A stretch of DNA of 64,000 nucleotides from Hydractinia symbiolongicarpus (taxonomy: Eukaryota; Cnidaria; Hydrozoa; Anthoathecata; Hydractiniidae), in NCBI RefSeq assembly GCF_029227915.1, contig NC_079875.1, positions 23,369,001 to 23,433,000 of the forward strand, in the 5' to 3' direction. The notes under the pieces were generated by a model. The model did not search any database. It saw only the letters and a list, made by a program, of their open reading frames with translations, and had not been told where the DNA came from. Of this stretch, positions 34,660-46,390 are shown piece after piece (positions within the stretch are counted from its first letter, which is position 1; every line of letters begins with the position of its first letter). Both the position numbers and the translations under genes were made by a program.

Positions 34660-34759
34660 TTATTCCTGTCTTTCTTTTTTGCGAAAGCGCGCTAAAAACA
34701 GCAGGGTTACAAAACCATGCTGTTTTTAGACCATGCTTCAGTCATTCTTATCATCACAC

Positions 34760-35710
34760 TATGCTGCCGAAATGTATTTGCATGCCACGGATTGTACAAG
34801 CAAAGATAATCTACAACGAGGATGAAACAATCGAAAATCAGATCAAGCCAACGATGGATGAATTTTGGAAATTAGAATGCATTGGAATAAATGGAAGAGT
34901 AGAAGAATTAACATATGACCAAGTTTTAGAACACTGTAAAAATACAAAATGGAAGATACCATGTTCGATGGCCTTTGAAATCAGAAGACCCCAATTTACC
35001 TAACAATTATCAACTTGCGTACGGTCGAATTAAATTAACTAAGAATTACTGAAATCATACGACGAAATCATAAAGGATTAATTAAAGAAAGGAGTGATAG
35101 AACCAATTGCAGATAAATCAGATTACCAAAATATTCAAAATTTCAAAAGGATGACATAGATGCAACTCGCTTCTTATGGCTGAAGGATGTATCAAAACCC
35201 GTTACAGCAGATACCCTACGAATCTACAGATACACACGAGTCTCGTTTGGAGTTAACGCGAGTGTTTTTTCACTTGCAGGAAGTATTCAACATCACCAAA
35301 AAACACTCAAACGGAAACAGCATCAAAGATTGCAAACGAAGTTTACATTGACAAACAAGGGTAATTCAACTGTACAACGAAGCAAAACAGACATTTAACG
35401 ACGAAATCTCAATGAATCTACGTGAATGGCTTTCGAACTCTTCAGAAGTAATGCAGCACATTCCTGAAGAAGATCGTGCAAAGGAAGAAACTATGAAAGT
35501 CCTTGGACTTGATTGGAAACAGCAAAATTATACAATCAGTATACGTTACAAGAACAAAACAATTAATGCACCAACAAAACGTCAAATTCTAAAGATTACA
35601 GCCGGAGTATTCGATTCACTTGGAGTTTTTACAAGAGTTTTACTTCAATCGAAAACTATGAAACAAGAATAAAAACAAATATGTCTGCTCTTTACCTTCC
35701 TCGAACTTTT
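34760..35710 (+). pseudogene. BEL/Pao retrotransposon pol fragment
   Basis: Pieces occur in the BEL/Pao order. The protease-to-RT linker comes first (MDEFWKLECIGI, then YDQVLEHCKN), followed after a stop by KSYDEIIKD and KKGVIEPIADKSDYQ. RT parts follow: KDDIDATRFLWLKDVSKP, YRYTRVSFGVNASVFSLAG, and at 35412-35672 VLGLDWKQQNYTI and RQILKITAGVFDSLGV. The YxDD box is lost in an internal deletion between about 35290 and 35410. Several stops and frameshifts are present. No LTR was found. The frame at 34644-34760 upstream is partly the MITE and not part of this gene. Confidence 0.8.
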
Positions 35711-38700
35711 GAAAACAAGGACGAGGAAGGCCCAGTCGACTCGCGCATCATAAACTCTCGAGAAGATTTTGTGACATAAAAGAGACGAGTGTTATATATT
35801 CGCGATTTTTCGTATTGATACAGGATAATTGTACTTTAGGGTTAATAACGTTTTATGTTCTATATATTTAAGCCGTAAAATTGATACACGAGGCATTTAA
35901 AAGTGACGAGTGTCATATAGCAGGATAAGGACCAGATAATTACTGGCTAAAAAAATGGCTATTTCTGATTCAAATTTTCAAAAGAACAAGAGTGCGCGTG
36001 AAAATACTTCAAGTGGTGCAATACCCAAAATTTATCGTGATTCATCCTGTGCATACTGATGTTGATATTATGGAACATAGTTATATCCGTAAATCCCAGT
36101 TAGCTTAAATTGATTGAAAATTAAAAAGATGAAGGATCTGTTGCCTACAAATCTATAGAAGCTGATGAGGGGAAGCACTGGACTTTGATTACTCCATGTA
36201 CTGTTTGCAGAAAATAAAAACGGTCTATAACGTTTCAGGGATAAAACAGGCACATGAATTGTTAAAGGTACTTTGTTGTCAATTTCAAAATACGTATAGT
36301 TGTGCCAAATAACCATCTGATGTTGCAACTGAAACAATGTATAAAGGAATATGGTTCTGTGTATGGATTTGGGTGGTTTTCTTTTTACTGGTTTAATGGT
36401 ATAATGGGAAATTTTCATCTCACTGATAGCTCTATAACAATTTAAATTATGAGAAAATTTGTTTCAGGTTCTCAGTTAAGTTCAGGAGAGGACATTGTCA
36501 AAAGAAAATGTCAATAGCACATCGAACCCCTTTGCCCCTATCTGATATGGAAAACATCAACAAAATTTGAAATAGGTTGAACCCTGTGTGTAATTACTTG
36601 TGTTGTTATTGCCAAAGTCAAAATTACCATGGTAGAATGTCTGCATACACTGTTTCTTTTTTTCGCTATAAAAATAAAGAATCAGGTGTTTGGCAAGAGA
36701 GACCAACAACTATTTATTAATGGCATGTATGAAAGTGATAAAAGTTAACAATTATTTTAGACGTTGTTCATGGTTTAAAAAGCATTAAAATAAATACTTC
36801 TATGGTATTAACTGCCCAACAAAGAATTGGTCTACTGAGCATGAAGATTATTTACACAGAAGATTCATCTTTCTTAGGATTTACCTTTGTAGATGATATT
36901 GTAAGGAAAAAATTGCATTACAAAGTTTAGGAGCAAGGTAATTTTCAGATACTGTTAATGTAGAGGCTAAACCCCGGAAAGCCTGTGCAACCAAGTTAAT
37001 TGAAAAAGCAACCCCTTTTGAATTATTGTTCTTTGTGAAATTATGTATTTATATTGACACACTGACTTTCTTTCATAAAAACTTTGTGTTTATGCCTGAA
37101 TGTTTTTTGACTTTAATAATTTGAACCTTGATGCCATTACTTAATTTTAATTTTTTAATAACATTTCCTACTTTAAATATATATACTGCTGTGTTGTTGG
37201 AGCCTGCTCTCGACATTTCATATTTCTGTAGCTAAGGTTTTTTTCATTCGTTGTTTAGTATACCTAAAAGAAACTTACTTTTGTGGTAAAATACACTAAA
37301 CTTTGTAAGCCACGATGGATTATTCCCACAATTAATATTCAACGTTGTAAAAAACAACATAGCAATGTCAAACAAAACACAATGCAATAATTTCCCTTCA
37401 AATTTGATTTTTATTGCTTCAGGTGTTTTGACCATAGCTTTACACGAACAAAGTTTGTGTAAATCTTTACTGAGACTCTGTCCGAGTAAAAATTTCAACA
37501 TTAGTGATGACTTAGAATGTCATAATGTCCTTGCATCTGGTGTTTTGGGGGCTGTAAAATGTCACATTGTAAGAAGCATCACACAAAAAGGTTGCGATAA
37601 AAGAATTTAATGGACACTCATCAAAACCAATATTTTAGCCGAAGCAAAGCTGATGTAGTAATGGCAGGCCATCCGAATTTCCTATTTATTTTTGGTATTC
37701 AGCTTTATGTGATCTATGCAAATTTGTTCAGGGTTGCACAACCGTGGCATTGTGCACAATAATCTGCATAGTAGAAATTTATGATGACAACATGCATGCA
37801 AACTTGACGCGATAAGTGGTTGGACCAACAGACAAGCTGCAAAAATTTAATCAAACCTGCCACACACATAGCACGTTATAAAAGGAACAAAATGGCAGCA
37901 AAAATTTTTTGCATGCGTCAGCAAATTTTCTGTGACTTGAAATTTGGTAAAAATGTCATTATCTGCTTAAAATGTAATTATTTTTGTTCTAAAGCGAATT
38001 TTTATATTCTGTTTGAAGCTTCTGGAAGCTAAATAAAAGTTATTTAACATATTTTCCGGTTTTACATTGATCGAATAAAAAATTGCCAAAAATTGCCCAA
38101 AAGCCGTTTTTTTTCCGATTGTGTCCAAATTAAGAAATTATTCTTTTAAATGAAACAAAACTCTGTTGCAAGTTTCAAGTTCTAAGGATAATCCTAACAG
38201 GAGTATTATATTTCCCCATTATAACGATTTCATAGAGATTTTTAGGGGTACTTTCGAGTAATGGCCAATATCAAAGTCTCTGAAAAGTATGGGACGTTGC
38301 ATTTGTTGTTATTGAGACTTTTTAAATCAATGTAAAATAACCTGGGTATCTGCTTTTTTATTATTTTTAGTGTAGAGCCTTCGTGTGTACTGAACAAACA
38401 AACGGGTCCAGAGTATAACATCCGTATTAGATCATTCGTAAAATAGACTGGGAAATAATTCCAGTGCAACTCACATTGGGAAAAAACACATCACAGAATA
38501 CACTCCTAACGAAAACATTAATGCAGAAAAAAACGTGGCCAGCAGAGCAAAAGAAAGAAAAATCGACTAACTGCTGTGTTATAGGATTCATGCACAGCCA
38601 ATATTCCTTGAAAAAAAGACTGAATGTTCGCTTCACGAGTGTTTATGCCCACATTCGTGCTCGTGCAAAGCAACGTTCAGTCAAGAACATGTTATGGTTC

Positions 38701-38980
38701 AAATTATAGTTAAAAGAGGATCGCTCTTTAAGCCATAGATTAGATGTCTACTTTGCGTAATCTGTTTCTAAAAATTAATTTGCTAAACAAGCATATAATT
38801 GACAACAAAGCTTTGAGGGCATGTTTTCTTTGTGTGGATGATTAAATGAAATTGTGCCAGTACAGCATGGTTAAAACATATTGCGGATAAGATCCACATA
38901 ATTTATAATTTAAATTTTGTTATCACAACTAGCTAATTAATTGGTCATCTGTTTCACTGTTTTGCCTGGCTTTATTTTTA
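35710..38980. other. No gene seen
   Basis: AT-rich. Near-duplicates of ACGAGTGTYATAT occur at about 35787 and 35907. Overlapping frames on both strands at 37244-37610 and 38427-38709 show no family resemblance. Confidence 0.55.
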
Positions 38981-38984
38981 TTTT

Positions 38985-39570
38985 AGGCTTTATCCGTTTC
39001 CTGGGAGAAAGAAAAATCCAAGTGGCACAGAAATGTGGAAAATTTATTTAACTGCACAAATATAAAAAGAAAAGTATGTTCAGAACACTTTAATACAGAC
39101 TTTTCATACCCTATCTGCAACATTGGCTATCCTTGTGCTTATGAAAAAGTGGGTAGGCTGTTCCCTAGATATTTTAGTAAGCGAAGAAAACTTGATTATA
39201 AGCCTAGTAAATGTAAAGATGAATAAGACTTAAGATAACATTGTTTTGCACACTTGCTAGCTTGCTGGAACCTTTACCACCTGAGCCTGGTTTTACAGCA
39301 GAACAAAAGATAATGGAAGATGCTTTGTACCAGTTATCTTTTGTCGAGACAAACAATCAGCAGCTTTTAAAAGAAATCGACATAATTAAATCAAAAGATA
39401 AAAGACTAATCATAAAAAACAAGAAATGCGTAACACTGGTAAAAATCTACAAAACCGATGTATGAATCATTACTAAAAAATGACCAAGATGCTCTATTTT
39501 ATACAGGTTGTCCAAACATTAGCTCTTCCAATGCGGTGCTATATCATTTTTCAAAATAAAATGGAGAGTC
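38985..39570 (+). pseudogene. THAP-domain transposase fragment (Harbinger/DDE_4 type)
   Basis: The second half of a THAP zinc finger is readable across a frameshift: a piece equivalent to YPFPGRKKNP (near 38990), then KVCSEHFNTDF (39072). A helical spacer (39241-39465, ETNNQQLLKEIDIIKSKDKR) follows. After another frameshift come ALFYTGCPNISSSNAVLYH (39490-39546) and a segment seen before the DDE domain in THAP-Harbinger transposases. The catalytic domain is missing. It may be a relative of the ISL2EU element at 52275. From here to 40430 nothing else was recognised. Confidence 0.55.
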
Positions 39571-40444
39571 GGGACATCCGTAAAGTCACGAAAGAAATTA
39601 GGAAGGGAAACTAAAATACCAAGCAAAGATAAGCTTTTGATGACACTTATGAAAATAAAACTTGGCTTGATGTGATCTTGCACATCGCTTTAAAGTACCA
39701 ACGACTGTGGCTTCTAGCACCTTTATTACATGGGTTAAAATTTTAGCCACAGTTTGTCTTATATGGTTTTTATACCCAACTAAGGTAGTTTAAAATTCAC
39801 CAGAACATAGAGATTTGACCACCTCAAGGAATACACAAATTAATGACTGCTTTGAAATCTTTGTCGAAATCCCAAAGAACACTGATTTGCAAAAAGTTAC
39901 TTTGTTAATCGAGCAAGTCATACGGCAAGTGCGTACCTTCAAAATACTGATACACGAATTATGATAAGACTGCTTGGAAGTATCGATAATCTTGTTAAAA
40001 TAAGTGCCGCCCTGACAAATCATAAAAAAACCACTTTCAATGACTAACATTTGTAAATAAACAGTATATATTTTATCATAACAATATACTATGGTTAATA
40101 ATACGTTTTCTTATGAGCATAATGATTATCTTCGTCCTCTTTAAACTTGTTTAATGAACTTTCTTAAAAAGCAAAAGGTTTAAAGAATTTATGACAATAA
40201 ACGTGCTTCTGAGTACCATAGACAGGGTGATTGGAAAACCGATATTTGTAAAAATACGTGTCGGCCTTGTGTTTGTCTTTAAGGTATTTGATGCGACTGT
40301 ATGAATTTTTTATCTGATCTTGCCGTTTCAGGTGCAAACTGCTTTTAAAAGTCAAGGTGATAATATTTTCACAATGCATTTGGCTTCCTCAAGGTTAATG
40401 TTTTAACTTTTAAAATAACAATTTTTATATAGGACAAACGTTAA

Positions 40445-43348
40445 CCCTATTTGTACCGGGAGTGCGCTGAATGAGCGCACCCTTTCACATTTTTATGCGG
40501 CTTTTCATGAAAAATTAAGCGACCCGCATGAGCTTCGCAGACTTTTAATATTTTTTTAGGGCGGTTAAGACCGGCAAATTTTTTTTCTGAAAAATTTATG
40601 TTTTGCGGCCATTATGGGGCCAATGTCAAAAAAGGCGCAAAAGCGAAAAATGAAATATTTCGAATTGTGTTATATTTTCAGTCTTATTGATGTTAATTAG
40701 ATAAATAGGATAGATGGTATAGCAAAGAGGGCTTATATATAATAAAAAATATAATTATTGCGTTTGTGACATAAATTACCCCTTTATATATTATTAGTCT
40801 AATAAAAAAATTACAAAATGGGACCGAAAAAGGCTAGAATTTCATCTGAGGAAGCCATTCAAAATATATTGAGATTTATTGAAGAAGATAACGTAGACGA
40901 AGCTATGGATGAAGAACTTGATGATGAAGATGATTTGGAAGAATTGTGCGGTGAAATTGGTAATATATATAGCTATATTATATATACATATATATAATCT
41001 CTCTGTCTAACTTCGCGTATATATATGGCGCATTGGTTGCGAGAAGCAAAATATGTTTCAAAATGTGTGATAATTTATTTTTAGTATTTTTGTTTGTCTC
41101 ATAGATAAAGAAATAGTTGAAGAAGAGGATCATCAACATGATAACGATGACCGTGTAGGTGATGCTGACAATGATGCGTCCGAAAGTGAAGAGGAAGCCG
41201 GAGCAAACCATTTGAGGAGACGTCGACTTACGAAATATCGCTTAGTAAACAGTATTGCTGCCGCTACAAATTTAGAAAATTATAACGTTTTTCCAATACC
41301 ACCAGAATCAAAGTCTATCCAAAGCATTTTCAAAATAGATAATAAGAAGAAAAATGACATAATTCGTACTTTCCAGAATCAGCCACAAGCTGGAAATGTT
41401 GGTCGAAATAATCGTGCAAATGTTATTACTGGACGACAAGGCCCACAACCAAAAGCTTGTGAAACTGCATCACCCCGTTCTGCTTTTGAGCTCTACTTCA
41501 CTCCTGAAATTGTGAATAACATTTTGTTGTGCACCAACAGAAAGATTAGACGCACTCTGTCCAAACTACCCGATAATTTCTTGACGCAAAATAGTAGGTA
41601 TTCGTACATGAAAGAAACCTCTGTTGAAGAAATTTATGCATTTATTGGATTGTACCTATATCGAGGACTATACAAACTAAACTGTATATCTGCTCATAGA
41701 TTATTCTCAAACCAATATGGTCCGCCAATATTCAGCGCCACTATGTCGAGAAATAGGTTTTTTTTTATACGTACAAACCTTTGTTTTGACGACGAGACAA
41801 CAAGAGATGAAAGATGGAAACATGACCGTTTTGCGGCAATGCGTGAAGTTTTTGAATCTTTCAATTATGAATGCATGTCATGCCTTGTACCGGGCGACTA
41901 TCTATCACTTGATGAAACCCTGTATCCAATGAGGACACAGATAAGTTTCAAACAGTACAATCCCAACAAACCCGCCAAATACGGTTTATTACTGAAAGCC
42001 ATAAATGCAGCACGATATCCGTATACATTCCTTGCAGCTCCATATAGCGGCAAACCACAGGGAGATCCAGGAATTTATTATGTACCAGGCACTGAGGAAA
42101 TAGTAAAATACATGATAAAACAACTATCAAATGTTGTCTCGCTGGCCGGACGTAATATATCTTTCGACAGATTATATACATCAATCCCGCTTTCGCTTTG
42201 GTTGTATGAAAGGGATATCACTTGTGTTGGTACAATGCAGATCAACAGGAAAGGAATTCCAATTGAAATGAAAGATTTCAAACAAAGAGAGCCACTGTCC
42301 AGTGAAGTGTATTGGCAAAAAGATGGGCCGCTGTCCTTATCTTCATATGTAGTGAAAACTTCAAACGGAAAGAAAAATGTACTCATGTTGTCAACACTAG
42401 AACCAATCCTAGGTACAACCAAGGATGATAATTGCCACAAATTGGGGTTATATAAACTATATGACTTTACAAAGGGGGGTACTGATATTGTGGATCAGAG
42501 GATGGGGTTTCACACGACGAAGACAAAGTCAAGAAAGTGGACGTTTGTTATGTTTTCTTACATGTTGGATACCGCTCGAGTAAATTCTTCGACGATATAT
42601 TCACTGAATAAAGGTATTGATCCGCTACAACAAAAGTCTTTTGAATACGCCTTTCAATTAGTCATGGAATTGGTGAAACCAACCATACAAAAAAGAAGTC
42701 AAAATGGTATGTTGTCCATCACAAAACAAAAAATAAATCTTGTCTTGGGTAATGCGCAATGTAATCCGGAACCGCGTGCAGCTATTGGTCCTGCATTTGC
42801 AGAAACAAGGAAACGGTGTACTGTTTGTCAGGCTGAGAATGCAGGAGAAAATTATTCCCAAAAGAAAAAATCTATTCCGTGTGTCAAATCACTTTGTCAA
42901 TCATGTGGCAATACAACGTGTCAGGCCCATATGATACAAAAATGTATGTCGTGTTCAAAGAAATGAACGTTCTGGTTTCAGCTGATGATATGAACCTTAC
43001 TGACATTATTTTACTTCTTTTTGTTTATTTTTGTCATGTTTTATACTAATAGCAGGGTTTTGGTGTAAAAAAACTAATTCATGTCAAAAAACCTTCTTTA
43101 GGGACATTTTTTTGAAAAATCCTTATTTTTCGCCCTTTTTTTTCAGCCGCTCATGTTGATTGGGGCAGTGAGAATGTAATTTAGCTTGAAAACATCCAAA
43201 GTAGGTGTTTTTTGGTACAATATAGATACATAATGTTACTGTAAAAAAATCAGGTTCACCGCTTTTATGCGAAAGATTTTCTTGGGGGTGCGCTCAATCA
43301 GCGCGCCCCTGGGATTTGAACGTCAAAAAAGCCCCGGTACGAATAGGG
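40445..43348 (+). mobile_element. piggyBac-superfamily transposon 2, 2.90 kb, intact
   Basis: TTAA lies on both sides (40441-40444 and 43349-43352). The left end is CCCTATTTGTACCGGG and the right end, inward, CCCTATTCGTACCGGGG. Just inside each end is a hairpin-forming word: GTGCGCTGAATGAGCGCAC on the left and GCGCTCAATCAGCGC on the right. One two-exon transposase fills the element. These features are exactly those of piggyBac elements, and everything needed for transposition seems present. Confidence 0.95.
40818..42966 (+). CDS. piggyBac transposase 2, two exons
   Basis: Exon 1 (40818-40959) starts ATGGGACCGAAAAAG and ends at a GTAATA donor. Exon 2 (41105-42966) follows GTTTGTCTCATAG; the split GAT codon is restored, giving 667 residues. 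The N-terminus is strongly acidic (DEELDDEDDLEELC, ASESEEEAG). Catalytic positions are D317 (LSLDETLYPMR), D402 (ISFDRLYTSIP) and D508/D511 (GGTDIVDQRMG). The C-terminal cysteine-rich domain has paired cysteines (CTVCQ, SLCQSCGNTTCQAH, KCMSCSKK). No stop is seen. The core resembles the PGBD4-like branch more than piggyBac 1 does. The frame upstream of the TTG at 41212 is open back to the acceptor, so the protein does not start there. Confidence 0.92.
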
Positions 43349-43485
43349 TTAAATCATATTACATTGGCAATAAACCGTCAGAACATTGGACCTGCTGTTG
43401 CTTATGTGATTTAGACAAGGATGAAACAAACTTCATATGTCGAAATTGCAACACATATAATTTGTTTATTATCTTAAACCAATAA
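43349..43485 (+). pseudogene. Possible terminal exon with paired cysteines, split by piggyBac 2
   Basis: Downstream of piggyBac 2 a frame reads KSYYIGNKPSEHW, then TCCCLCDLDKDETNFICRNC and ends at TAA (43485). Upstream, an acceptor-like ATTTTTATATAG ends at 40432. When the transposon and one TTAA are removed, a single frame runs from that acceptor through the TTAA site into this part. The CxxC...CxxC pairs could bind zinc. The gene is not recognised and may be another element. The rest to about 43990 shows nothing. Confidence 0.35.
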
Positions 43486-44009
43486 ACATCTTAGATAAAT
43501 GTTTTCATGTCGATAGAAATATTTCACAAATTATTTTGTGTTTGGGAGAACGTTTCAATTTTGTATCCATTTTAATGCTATTTTACTGCCTTTTGACACA
43601 ACTTGCTGTCATTCATCAGTTGGTAAACTTGTAAATTTATGAATTAAAAGTTTGTTGATTTGTTTGTATAACAAAACAGCAAGGTGTAATGATGGAACTA
43701 GTCTACTGACTCTTTTGTTTTTGAATTTTAGAGGTTACACCCTCTAGAAATCTATATTCAGTGCAAGATCTCCCTTTTTAAAAGGATAGTCTGCAGAATA
43801 AAGGTAATTGAACTAAAGACCCTCTATAAACATTACATCACAAACACCTACTGACAGTTACAAATTACTATACAACATAGAAACAAATAAATACAAAACT
43901 ATAAAGAGAATAGGAGTAACTACATTGCAATGCAGATATAACTAGCCTTTAAAGACAGAGATGTTAATGAAAAAAGGAGGTTTCCCAAAGAATAAGAAGC
44001 CACTGGAAA

Positions 44010-44135
44010 ACTTCTGTATTCTCCCCTTTACAGGGATGATCGAAAAGCTAATGGATTTCGGCTGTACTGAAAGAAACACCTATGAATGTGGAAACATGAG
44101 GATTGGTGAAATTCACACATGCTTGGGATCGTTCT
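44010..44135 (+). repeat. Dispersed repeat, copy 2 (first copy at 12395)
   Basis: Shares CCCCTTTACAGGGATGATCG-like, AAAGCTAATGGATTTC, GGCTGTACTG and GGATTGGTGAA-like blocks with 12395-12520, same orientation. Family unknown. Confidence 0.7.
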
Positions 44136-44259
44136 TGCGTTTACCTACTGACACAGAGCCCAGGGCAAAGAAAGGTAGACTTGGAAACCAGCCCTTAGAA
44201 AGGTTGTGGCAAAGAATGAAAAGCAGCAAACCTGGAAACAAAAAAGCTTTCTGACCTTA

Positions 44260-44450
44260 GACATGAAACTATAAACAAGAGCAGACAACCACCCATGCGC
44301 CAGGATTTGTGAGCCTGGTAGTAGCTTTCCACGTGTTACGGGATCCCAAAACTCAGCCTTACACGGGCATTTGTCGCTTTGGACCAGCCATTTGCTTCAG
44401 ACCAGCCGTAGGTCAGGATCAGCCTGAAGACAGTGAAGTAATCTTCGTGG
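44260..44450 (+). repeat. Block A repeat, copy 1
   Basis: Shares GCGCCAGGATTTGTGAGCCT, GTAGCTTTCCACGTGTTAC and ACTCAGCCTTACAC with 57590-58070 and 62520-62905, same orientation. The other two copies flank the pol region of the DIRS element on the minus strand, so this one may be a solo DIRS remnant. Confidence 0.65.
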
Positions 44451-44486
44451 ATGTAAAGTCATGGAAACAAGAAAAATAGAAATGAA

Positions 44487-44690
44487 AACCCCTTATATAT
44501 AGCTTCTTCCTAACATCAGGTATAGCAGGATACTTTATGCCTAGTGCTATTTTGAGGTCAAAATGGAAATAAGTTTCTGAGGAAACGTATTAACCCCTTA
44601 TATATAGCTTCTTCCTAACATCAGGAATAGCAGGATACTTTATGCCTAGTGCTATTTTGAGGTCAAAAAGTTTCTGAGGAAACGTATTAT
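44487..44690. repeat. 105-bp tandem duplication
   Basis: Two units begin AACCCCTTATATATAGCTTC at 44487 and 44592 and end in TTTCTGAGGAAACGTATT. They differ by one substitution and one 8-base indel. It abuts the left target duplication of the P-like element. Confidence 0.9.
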
Positions 44691-44818
44691 TCCATAGTCA
44701 TAAGAAAAAGAGATAGTCTGGTAATTCCGGGCCGTCCATAATGTGTTCCTATTGTTCACAAGCAGATATGTTTCTTAAATCGGGGTGGCCAGTTTAAGAC
44801 TGCACGGATTTATCAATA

Positions 44819-45985
44819 ATGGCTGCCCAGGGGGAGGATTTCTTTGGTGAAGATGATTTTGATGCAATCTTGGCTGTTATTGATGAAGATTTATTAGAGA
44901 AAAATCGTGATTTAACTAAAGAATTATCCGAAATTGTTGAAGAAATAGTTGACGACCCTTCTGAAAGCTGTTTTTCCTGTGATATATGCTCCAAAACATG
45001 CAAAACACAACGGGGACTCACAAGACACCGAAATGCGAAACATCGTCAGCCACAAAACCAGTTAAATGACGACAGGCCTCACTACTGCTGAAACCAAGCT
45101 CCATCCGTTCTACTTTAAGAAGTACACCCAATTAAGTGCAAGTAAACTTTCTAAAGATGAATGCTATAGTGAGAAGACCAGAAATGAATTTGTCAATTAT
45201 GTTATTACAAACGACGATACAAACTTTTCCTATAGTTTTGTCAGAGATGTGATTGGTAGTTTTAAAGGCGATGCTGAAAAGTTTTATCCGGCCTTCTATA
45301 AATCTGTGTCTGAAAATATTGTTTTCAGAAATTTATCAAATCGAAGCTCTATTCTCCTTGGCTTTGAAGTGGCTAATCACGTACTTGCTCATCTCACTAA
45401 TTCAACTGTAAAAGAAAACACTGTAGAATTTTCTTCCCATGTGAATTTTTCACCCAAAGAAAGAAACATAATTCAATATCTAAGTGGTTATGTATTTAGT
45501 ACCTATATCGTCGCATTAAGAGATCAAAAAAATCAAGAAGTATGCTTGGAGTTCAAAGTTTGGACATCTTATTAGCTGGAAAGTCATGTCTTGTGGAAGA
45601 CGATAAAAATTCTGATTTAGTAAATATGAAGGACAGTAACCGATGATGTTTTCAGAATTTTTTGTTGTGCAGAACTTGAAGTTCGTGCTGCAACTGCTAA
45701 TTTTCACCATACAATTGATAGTAAGAAAATTGTTTCAGACCTGCTTGAGAACCCTGTTGTGCTTTGTAATTACAACAAAATAACATTACACTGAACCGAA
45801 AAAGTCACAAAAGAATTAGCAATGAACTTACTTGAGCATCTCATCATGCTTTATGTTCGTGTTCGTGTTTTTTCATTTGTGAAAGATAAATGTGAGCTGC
45901 ACAAAATTGCATCAAAACAGAAAAAAGCTCGATCTCTACGCACTGAAATCAAGAAATCTTCAAGCAATCTTTCAGATGGACATTG
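44819..45985 (+). pseudogene. Accessory C2H2 zinc-finger gene of the P-like element
   Basis: The first frame starts at ATG 44819 (MAAQGEDFFGEDDFD), is acidic, and holds one C2H2 finger: CDICSKTCKTQRGLTRHRNAKH. A frameshift near 45080 leads to the second frame (45066-45575, FYFKKYTQLSASKLSKD ... NIIQYLSGYVFSTYI). Further frameshifted pieces run on to about 45985 (MLYVRVRVFSFVKDKCELHK). The YLSGYV block resembles a motif near the C-terminus of THAP9/P-type proteins. It starts about 100 bases inside the left end and runs toward the transposase, so it belongs to the element. Its role is unknown; a DNA-binding partner or repressor are possibilities. Confidence 0.6.
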
Positions 45986-46390
45986 ACACTAGGAGTCCAG
46001 AACAGTGACTATAAACCTGTTACAACTGCTATTTTTATAGCAACAAATTTTAAAACAATATTATTTTGGCACATGGTATATTAAATAATTATGGAAGTCT
46101 ACAAAAAGGTCCAGGTAGTGTATATAGGTTTTAAGGTATTTCAAAATATTTTTTATTAATGTTTGTGTTAAGCAGAAATACAGTGCTTGTTCTTGCTTAT
46201 TAAGCCAATTTAATGTTTTTTATAAGTGTGGCTATAAAAATAACCGTTTTTAGTTTCTTCTTTCTTCCCAGTGTGTTTAATTGCTCTTACGGCATGGCAC
46301 AGTTTCAATATCAATTTCATGACAGTTACCAGCTATGGGTCGGAAAATCTTTTGTGTTCTAATTGTGTTGTCGTTATAACCAAAATCACG

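Noticed and set aside
37244-37610. Overlapping frames on both strands of about 80 codons
   Set aside because: No motif or splice context on either strand.
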